Source: Lachnoclostridium sp. UBA7122
Lineage (GTDB): Bacteria > Bacillota > Clostridia > Lachnospirales > Lachnospiraceae
Length of the DNA: 16,028 nt
Assembly (NCBI GenBank): GCA_002493085.1
Contig: DKXQ01000263.1
Coordinates: 860-16,887, forward strand
Direction: 5' to 3'
The notes under the pieces were generated by a model, which saw nothing but the letters and a program-made list of their open reading frames with translations, was not told the DNA's origin and searched no databases. Shown one piece after another: positions 14,445 through 16,028 of this stretch (within the stretch, counting starts at the first letter, position 1; the number at the start of each line of letters is the position of its first letter). Both the position numbers and the translations under genes were made by a program.

Positions 14445-15881
14445 ATGAGCAGTATATTTACAGGCAGTATTGATGAAAGACGGAATGAAGTTATAAAACT
14501 TTTGAATATTGGTGTTACTTTTGATATAATACAGAGGAATATAATTGTTGCTGGAAAACAGATTATCTTAGTTGCTGTAAATGGTTTTTTAGACAGTGAT
14601 TTAAGTGAAAAAATAATGGAGTATTTTTATTCAATAGGTGAAGACAGCATGCCGCAGGACATGCAGGGTTTTATGCAGAACTGCCTGCCGTTTGCAAGTG
14701 TCAATCCTGTTGAAGATGAACAGGCATTTAAAGATGCAGTGCTGTCTGGGCTTATATGCTTTGTAATAGAGGGCTATGAAAAAATCTTGTCTATTGATAC
14801 CAGGCAGTATCCGTCAAGAAGTGTTGAAGAGCCTGACAAGGACAAAGTATTAAGGGGTTCAAGGGACGGCTTTGTAGAATCACTGCTTCCAAATACTGCG
14901 TTAATCAGAAGGCGCATAAGGGATGAGAGCCTTATATTTGAGATACAGAGGGTAGGCAGGAGTTCACGTACCGATGTGGCAGTAGGCTATATGAAGGACA
15001 GGGTTAATGAGGATATTATAATAAAGGTATTAAACAGGATTAAAAGCATAAATGTAGATTCCCTGACAATGAACCAGGAAAGTCTTGCAGAAGCACTTTT
15101 TCCAGGGCACTGGTACAATCCATATCCTAAGTTTAAGTATACAGAAAGACCTGATACAGCAGCCGCAAGCCTTTTAGAAGGAAGTGTTGTAGTTGTTGTT
15201 GACAATTCACCATCAGTAATGGTTATACCTACATCGCTTTTTGATATTATAGAGGATGCAAATGATTATTACTTTCCACCAGTTACAGGAACTTATTTAA
15301 GGCTTACAAGAATGATTACAAACCTGCTTGCCTTATTTATGACTCCTCTGTTCCTGCTTTTTGTGGAAAACCCGGACTGGATACCAAAGGGATTTGACTT
15401 TATAATGATTAAAGATGATATAAATGTTAATCCGTTAATACAGTTCCTTATACTTGAACTTGCAGTAGACGGGCTTAAAATGGCATCAGTGAATACACCG
15501 TCAATGCTTTCAACGCCTTTAAGTGTAGTTGCAGCAATTGTATTTGGCGATTATACAGTGCAGTCTGGATGGTTTAATTCAGAAATAATGCTTTATATGG
15601 CATTTGTTGCTGTGGCAAACTATACGCAGAGCAACATGGAACTTGGCTATGCACTTAAATTCAGCAGGATACTGCTTCTTGTTGTTACTGAACTATTTGG
15701 CATATGGGGCTTTGTAATTGGAACAGTTATAATACTGGCAGCGCTCCTTTTAAACAAAACATTTGCAGGAAGAGGATACCTGTATCCACTTATTCCTTTT
15801 GACAGGGTACAGCTTTTAAAAAGATTTTTCCGTATAAGCCTTAAGGCAAATGAAAGATTCCAGCAGCAGATAAAACAATAG
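14445..15881 (+). CDS. spoVAF: Stage V sporulation protein AF (GerA family)
   Basis: This 478-residue inner-membrane spore protein is related to the GerAA subunit of nutrient germinant receptors. The N-terminal soluble part (1 to about 290) contains DKDKVLRGSRDGFVESLLPN, TALIRRRIRDESL, VGRSSRTDVAVGYM, LTMNQESLAE, ERPDTAAASLLEG and VVVDNSPSVMV. The C-terminal membrane part has LLALFMTPLFLLFVENP, NTPSMLSTPLSVVAA, FGDYTVQSGWFNSEIMLYMA and the closing YLYPLIPFDR. These stretches follow SpoVAF more closely than ordinary GerA receptors. SpoVAF is thought to form a channel with SpoVAEa/FigP that amplifies germination in Bacillus. Length is normal. No spoVA partner lies beside it in the window. TGAGG (14435-14439) serves as its ribosome binding site. 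Confidence 0.88.
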   Translation: MSSIFTGSIDERRNEVIKLLNIGVTFDIIQRNIIVAGKQIILVAVNGFLDSDLSEKIMEYFYSIGEDSMPQDMQGFMQNCLPFASVNPVEDEQAFKDAVLSGLICFVIEGYEKILSIDTRQYPSRSVEEPDKDKVLRGSRDGFVESLLPNTALIRRRIRDESLIFEIQRVGRSSRTDVAVGYMKDRVNEDIIIKVLNRIKSINVDSLTMNQESLAEALFPGHWYNPYPKFKYTERPDTAAASLLEGSVVVVVDNSPSVMVIPTSLFDIIEDANDYYFPPVTGTYLRLTRMITNLLALFMTPLFLLFVENPDWIPKGFDFIMIKDDINVNPLIQFLILELAVDGLKMASVNTPSMLSTPLSVVAAIVFGDYTVQSGWFNSEIMLYMAFVAVANYTQSNMELGYALKFSRILLLVVTELFGIWGFVIGTVIILAALLLNKTFAGRGYLYPLIPFDRVQLLKRFFRISLKANERFQQQIKQ

Positions 15882-15931
15882 TAAACATGTATTTAGGAAA
15901 ATTGCCATGCAATATACATTTTGGCTGTTTT

Positions 15932-16011
15932 CTCTGGCAGGTTTCAAAAATTTTTCCAAAAGGCAGTATATGAGGCCGCTGCCGGCTGGAAAAATTTTGA
16001 AACCGCCAGAG
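15932..16011. repeat. Long imperfect inverted repeat after spoVAF
   Basis: The left arm (15932-15958), starting CTCTGGCAGGTTTC and ending TTTTTCCA, is complementary to the right arm (15987-16011), which starts TGGAAAAATTTTG and ends CCGCCAGAG. Only two single-base bulges interrupt the roughly 25-bp stem. The loop holds an inner GGCAG/CTGCC pair (15962-15966 with 15979-15983). No T-run follows, so it is not a standard terminator. It could be a miniature inverted-repeat element, an extragenic palindrome, or a regulator of the next gene outside the window. Confidence 0.6.
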
Positions 16012-16028
16012 CCATATACTCTAAAGCT

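Noticed and set aside
1..16028. tRNA, rRNA and CRISPR arrays
   Set aside because: No cloverleaf-like sequence, rRNA segment or regularly spaced repeat array was seen on either strand.

Overview
The window is AT-rich DNA from a spore-forming Clostridia species, most likely a Lachnospiraceae gut anaerobe. This rests on the SpoVAF-type GerA germination protein at the right end, the DUF6774- and DUF6870-like small proteins, the Rpn-type nuclease, and the overall codon and base use. I cannot name a genus. All genes are on the + strand except one small gene I found on the - strand at 14107-14268.

Left part (1 to about 5920) looks like one end of a mobile element. After 500 bases of non-coding DNA, which contain a GC-richer stretch with several hairpins, comes a small DUF6870-like protein (514-753). 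It is followed by three consecutive large serine recombinases (895-2559, 2561-4288, 4292-5920), separated by 1-3 bases and each with an intact catalytic serine and zinc ribbon. A good sigma-A promoter and a leader with nested inverted repeats precede the first recombinase. A run of hairpins follows the third (5934-6019) and may mark the element end or an extragenic repeat.

Middle part (about 6000 to 9050) is an accessory, partly decayed patch. It holds an Rpn-family PD-(D/E)XK nuclease flanked by 31-base direct repeats that carry remnants of a lost gene, a DUF3990 ADP-ribosyltransferase-fold protein with a tightly linked partner (a toxin-antitoxin-like pair), and a tRNA 2'-phosphotransferase (KptA). 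The catalytic Arg-His dyad of KptA lies in a different frame from the rest of the protein, so the gene appears frameshifted and is fused to an unrelated upstream fragment.

Right part (9069 to 14066) is a sensing and transport operon: OmpR-type response regulator, a short one-TM histidine kinase with an altered H-box, an ABC ATPase and an 857-residue FtsX-type permease. This is the usual layout for sensing and resisting cell-envelope or antimicrobial-peptide stress. Between kinase and ATPase lie a perfect 13-bp inverted repeat and a strong intrinsic terminator just upstream of the ATPase ribosome binding site, which suggests separate control of the transporter. A shared palindrome then separates the permease from a convergent 53-residue DUF6774 gene, and spoVAF follows with a candidate sigma-G promoter. 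The window ends in a long imperfect inverted repeat.
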